Translations under genes and position numbers: made by a program
The notes under the pieces: generated by a model
Databases searched by the model: none
Told to the model about the DNA's origin: nothing
The model's input: the letters and a program-made list of their open reading frames with translations, nothing else
Shown here: positions 61,175 through 64,000 of the stretch, piece by piece
Layout: each line of letters begins with the position of its first letter
Numbering within the stretch: position 1 is the first letter of the stretch
Assembly: GCF_030811715.1 (NCBI RefSeq)
Contig: NZ_JAUSRH010000005.1
Location: 124,001-188,000 of the forward strand
From: Sinomonas atrocyanea
Lineage (GTDB): Bacteria; Actinomycetota; Actinomycetes; Actinomycetales; Micrococcaceae
DNA: 64,000 bases
Direction: 5' to 3'

Positions 61175-62151
61175 CCACCACGCCGCAGATCGACTGGAGC
61201 GACCCGGACAACGAGATCGCACGCGCCGCCAAGGCCTGCCGGAACTGGGGCCGCTGGGGCGAGGACGACCGCCGCGGCACCGCGAACTTCATCACCCCCG
61301 AGGGCCGGCGCGATGCCGCCGCCCTGGTGCGCCGCGGCGCCGTCTTCAGCCTCTCGCAGTCCTTCGACGAGCATGGGCCGCAGAACGGCTGGCGCCGCCG
61401 CACCAACCCCGTGCACACCATGCTCGACACCGGCCTCGACGCCGAGTTCGGTGACCAGGGGTTCCCGCACGGCATCGGCGGAGCCGACGACGTCATCGCC
61501 ATGCCCCTCCAGGCCTCGACCCAGTGGGACGGCCTCGGCCACATCTTCGACCGGGGCAAGGCCTGGAACGGCCGCCCGGCCGGCCGCGTCGTGACGAGTG
61601 AGGGCGACCAGGTCACCGGCATCGAGCACATGAGCTCGGCGCTGACCGGGCGCGGCGTCCTCCTCGACGTGGGACGCCATCTGGAGGACGACGGCGAACT
61701 GCCCGACGGCTTCGCGATCACCGCCGAGCATCTGGAGGCGACCATCGCTGCCCAGGGCGAGACGGCCGAGGTACGCCGCGGCGACCTGCTCCTGGTGCGC
61801 ACCGGCCGGCTCACCAGGGCGCGGCGCGAAGGGTGGAACGGCTACGCCGGCGGTCCCAGCGCCGGGCTCTCCTTCACGACGGCCGGCTGGCTCCACGATC
61901 GCGAGGTGGCCGCGGTGGCCACCGACACGTGGGGGTTCGAAGTCCGGCCGAATGAGTTCCACAACGCCTTCCAGCCCCTGCACCAAGTGGCCATCCCCAA
62001 CATGGGGCTCACCATCGGGGAGCTGTGGGACCTGGACTCCCTCGCGCAGGACTGCGCCGCCGACGGTGTCTGGGAGTTCCTGCTCGTCGCGGCGCCGCTC
62101 AAGGTCACCGGCGCCGTGGGAGCGCCCGTCAACCCGATTGCCATGAAGTAA
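61171..62151 (+). CDS. cyclase-family metal hydrolase
   Basis: A 326-residue protein of the cyclase/kynurenine-formamidase-like family. The active-site segment is STQWDGLGHIF (Gln-Trp-Asp and His), a subgroup variant of the usual HxGTHxD. NFITPEGRRDAAALV and LLVRTGRLTRA also fit. It would open or close a lactone or hydrolyse an acyl bond of an aromatic intermediate. GTG 61171 overlaps the FAH stop (GTGA). Confidence 0.88.
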   Translation: MTTTPQIDWSDPDNEIARAAKACRNWGRWGEDDRRGTANFITPEGRRDAAALVRRGAVFSLSQSFDEHGPQNGWRRRTNPVHTMLDTGLDAEFGDQGFPHGIGGADDVIAMPLQASTQWDGLGHIFDRGKAWNGRPAGRVVTSEGDQVTGIEHMSSALTGRGVLLDVGRHLEDDGELPDGFAITAEHLEATIAAQGETAEVRRGDLLLVRTGRLTRARREGWNGYAGGPSAGLSFTTAGWLHDREVAAVATDTWGFEVRPNEFHNAFQPLHQVAIPNMGLTIGELWDLDSLAQDCAADGVWEFLLVAAPLKVTGAVGAPVNPIAMK

Positions 62152-62166
62152 GTGAAGGAGCCCGTC

Positions 62167-63309
62167 ATGCCCGCTGTCTCGCACGTCGGCGTCGTGGGCG
62201 CCGGCTTCGCCGGCGCCGCCGCCGCCATCCTCCTCGCCGAGGGCGGCGTCGAGGTCGATCTCTTCGACGCCAAGCCCGAGGTGAGCGCCCTCGGTTCCGG
62301 GATCACCATCCAGGGCAACGCCTGCCGCATCCTCGACCAGCTCGGGGTCTGGGAACAGGTGCAGGAGAATTCCTACCCGTTCGACATCCTCGGCCTCCGC
62401 GCCCCGGACCCGGAAGGATCGGTCATCGCCGTCATCCCCGACGCCAAGATGGGCGGCGAAGACTACCCCGCGACGATCGGCATGTACCGGCCCGACCTTG
62501 CCGCCATCCTCGTCGAGCGGGCAGAGAAGGCCGGCGTCCGGCTGCACTGGGGCGCCAAGGTCGACAGCCTGCGGCAGGACGAGACCGGCGTTGACCTCGA
62601 ATGGATCGAGGGCGCCACCCGGCGGACCGGGCGCTTCGACCTCGTCATCGGCGCCGACGGACTCCACTCCGCGGTGCGTGAGCTGATCGGGATCGACGCG
62701 CGCCCGCAGCAGAACGGCATGGGGATCTGGCGCGCGTTCGTGCCGCGCCCCGAGCAGGTCACCCACACCGACCTCGTCTACGGCGGCCCCTGCTACATCG
62801 CCGGCTACTGCCCGACCGGTCCCGACCGGATGTACGCCTACCTCGTCGAGGAGGCCCAGGACCGCACCGTCCTGAGCCCCGAGGAGCAGCTCGCCACGAT
62901 GCGGACCCTCGCGGCCGGCTACCACGGCCCATGGGACGAGGTCCGTGCATCGCTCGGCGCCGACTCCCGCATCAACTACACCTGGTTCACGCGCCACCTC
63001 ATCGACGGCCCCTGGAACCGAGGGCGCGTCGTCGTCATCGGGGACGCAGCCCACAGCTGCCCACCCACGATGGCGCAGGGCGCGGCGATGTCCCTCGAGG
63101 ATGCCGTGGTGCTCGCCGAGATCCTGCTCGCCTCCGAGGGGCTGGACTCCTCGGTCTGGGCGGAGTTCCAGGACCGCCGCCTTCCCCGCCTGCGGGAGGT
63201 GGTCGACGCATCCTCGCAGCTCGCCGACTGGCTCATCGCCCACGAGCGGGACGCCGACGTGCCCGGCCTCATGCGGCGCGTGGCCATGACCGTGAGCCAG
63301 CCGGCATGA
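62167..63309 (+). CDS. class A FAD-dependent aromatic monooxygenase
   Basis: A 380-residue flavoprotein hydroxylase: GAGFAGAAAA (11-20) for FAD, IGADGLHSAVRELIG (the DG motif), and VVVIGDAAHSCPPTMAQGAA (the GD motif). It is the salicylate/4-hydroxybenzoate hydroxylase type and would hydroxylate a phenolic ring with NAD(P)H and O2, preparing it for the extradiol dioxygenase encoded divergently. I use ATG 62167 because the GAAGGAG ahead of it would lie inside the coding part if the GTG at 62152 were used. Confidence 0.92.
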   Translation: MPAVSHVGVVGAGFAGAAAAILLAEGGVEVDLFDAKPEVSALGSGITIQGNACRILDQLGVWEQVQENSYPFDILGLRAPDPEGSVIAVIPDAKMGGEDYPATIGMYRPDLAAILVERAEKAGVRLHWGAKVDSLRQDETGVDLEWIEGATRRTGRFDLVIGADGLHSAVRELIGIDARPQQNGMGIWRAFVPRPEQVTHTDLVYGGPCYIAGYCPTGPDRMYAYLVEEAQDRTVLSPEEQLATMRTLAAGYHGPWDEVRASLGADSRINYTWFTRHLIDGPWNRGRVVVIGDAAHSCPPTMAQGAAMSLEDAVVLAEILLASEGLDSSVWAEFQDRRLPRLREVVDASSQLADWLIAHERDADVPGLMRRVAMTVSQPA

Positions 63310-64000
63310 GCGCCGGCATCGGTGCGGGACAGCGGCCCGTGGTCGACGTGCACGCCCACGTCCTCCTGCCCGCGCTCCAGGCCTCCGCGCAGCAGTCCGA
63401 TCCGGAGGGCTTCGCGGCCGCTGCAGACCTCGACCTGAAACGCCAGGGCCCCGAGTCGGCGGCGGCCTCGGGACGGATGATCGGCGAGCGCTTCGAGCGC
63501 CTCACAGTCCTCGGCCGGCGGCTCGCGGACATGGACCTGGCCGGAGTCGACGTCCAGGTCGTCTCACCGTCGCCCTCGCACTTCTACCCGTGGGCAGGCC
63601 GCGACCTCGCGGATCGGAATGCCCGAGCGGCGAACCGCGCCGTCGCCGCCCTCGTCGCCGAGGCCCCCGATCGCCTCGTAGGGCTCGGGATCGTCGCCCA
63701 GCAGCACCCGAATCTCTGCCCGGACCTCCTCGACGACGCACTCGGCATGGGGCTGGTCGGGGTCGAGATCTCCTCGTTCGCGCAGGACGTGGAGCTGAGC
63801 GATCCCCGGCTCGACGCCTTCTGGTCCCGGGCGGAGGAGACGCAGGCGCTGCTCTTCCTGCACCCCTTCGGCTGCAGCCTCGATGAGCGCCTGGACCGCT
63901 TCTACCTGTCGAACACTGTGGGGCAGCCGGCAGAGAACGCCGTCGCGCTCTCGCACCTCATCTTCGGCGGGGTCCTCGACCGCCACCCCGGCCTGCGCAT
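63306..64000 (+). CDS. ACMSD-like amidohydrolase, 3' part missing
   Basis: About 231 residues are visible before the right edge. VVDVHAHVL gives the metal pair His16 and His18, and FLHPFGC and LIFGGVLDRHPGLR match the amidohydrolase-2 (ACMSD/gamma-resorcylate decarboxylase) group. These decarboxylate or hydrolyse ring-derived acids. The ATG overlaps the monooxygenase stop by four bases, so it continues the aromatic operon. The ORF runs off the window. Confidence 0.87.
   Translation, partial: MSAGIGAGQRPVVDVHAHVLLPALQASAQQSDPEGFAAAADLDLKRQGPESAAASGRMIGERFERLTVLGRRLADMDLAGVDVQVVSPSPSHFYPWAGRDLADRNARAANRAVAALVAEAPDRLVGLGIVAQQHPNLCPDLLDDALGMGLVGVEISSFAQDVELSDPRLDAFWSRAEETQALLFLHPFGCSLDERLDRFYLSNTVGQPAENAVALSHLIFGGVLDRHPGLR

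Overview
The window is a GC-rich actinobacterial chromosome segment. A 2,000-residue Ig-like/FN3 surface protein, many drug-type MFS exporters, GTG/TTG starts and ATGA/TGATG gene overlaps fit a soil Micrococcaceae (Arthrobacter/Sinomonas-like). That placement is inferred from gene style, not from a marker gene. No rRNA, tRNA, insertion sequence, integrase or CRISPR array was seen.

Left part (1-24.1 kb), general accessory genes: the 5' part of lgt (minus, running off the left edge), a LysR/MFS divergent pair, small redox genes (cupin, ene-reductase, GlcD-like FAD oxidase), a patatin-like lipase, three aldo/keto reductases, a DHA2 exporter with its TetR regulator and a palindromic operator, a divergent MarR/MFS pair with palindromes between them, and the giant 2,033-residue Ig-like/FN3 protein.

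Middle (24.2-29.98 kb): a minus-strand organosulfonate operon (flavin reductase, lipoprotein binding protein, ATPase, permease, TauD-type dioxygenase, LLM-class monooxygenase). A SAM-IV-type riboswitch lies just upstream, so sulfur control through S-adenosylmethionine is expected.

Right part (30.3-64.0 kb): a large catabolic island that I read as a C-glycoside (plant C-glycosyl flavonoid, xanthone or similar) utilisation locus. It holds two pyranose-oxidase-like GMC oxidoreductases of the C-glycoside 3-oxidase (CarA/CGO) type and four pairs of C-glycoside deglycosidase alpha (TIM barrel) and beta (DUF6379-type) subunits. It also holds a sugar ABC importer co-transcribed with two of those pairs, GH43, GH3 and GH78 glycosidases, two ROK regulators, a Gfo/Idh dehydrogenase with several xylose-isomerase-like TIM barrels for 3-keto-sugar handling, an extradiol-type VOC dioxygenase, and a divergent aromatic operon (FAH hydrolase, cyclase-family hydrolase, class A FAD monooxygenase, ACMSD-like amidohydrolase). 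The proposed route is: import and removal of O-linked sugars; oxidation of the C-linked sugar at C3; C-C cleavage by the alpha/beta complexes; recycling of the 3-keto sugar; ring hydroxylation and cleavage of the aglycone. A SnoaL-like gene between one alpha/beta pair is frameshifted.

Regulation visible in the sequence: palindromes inside the probable promoters next to both ROK genes, and one shared palindrome (ATCAYT-CAA-ARTGAT) upstream of the ABC/deglycosidase operon and again between the two aglycone operons, about 18 kb away. All functional names are from sequence reading alone.
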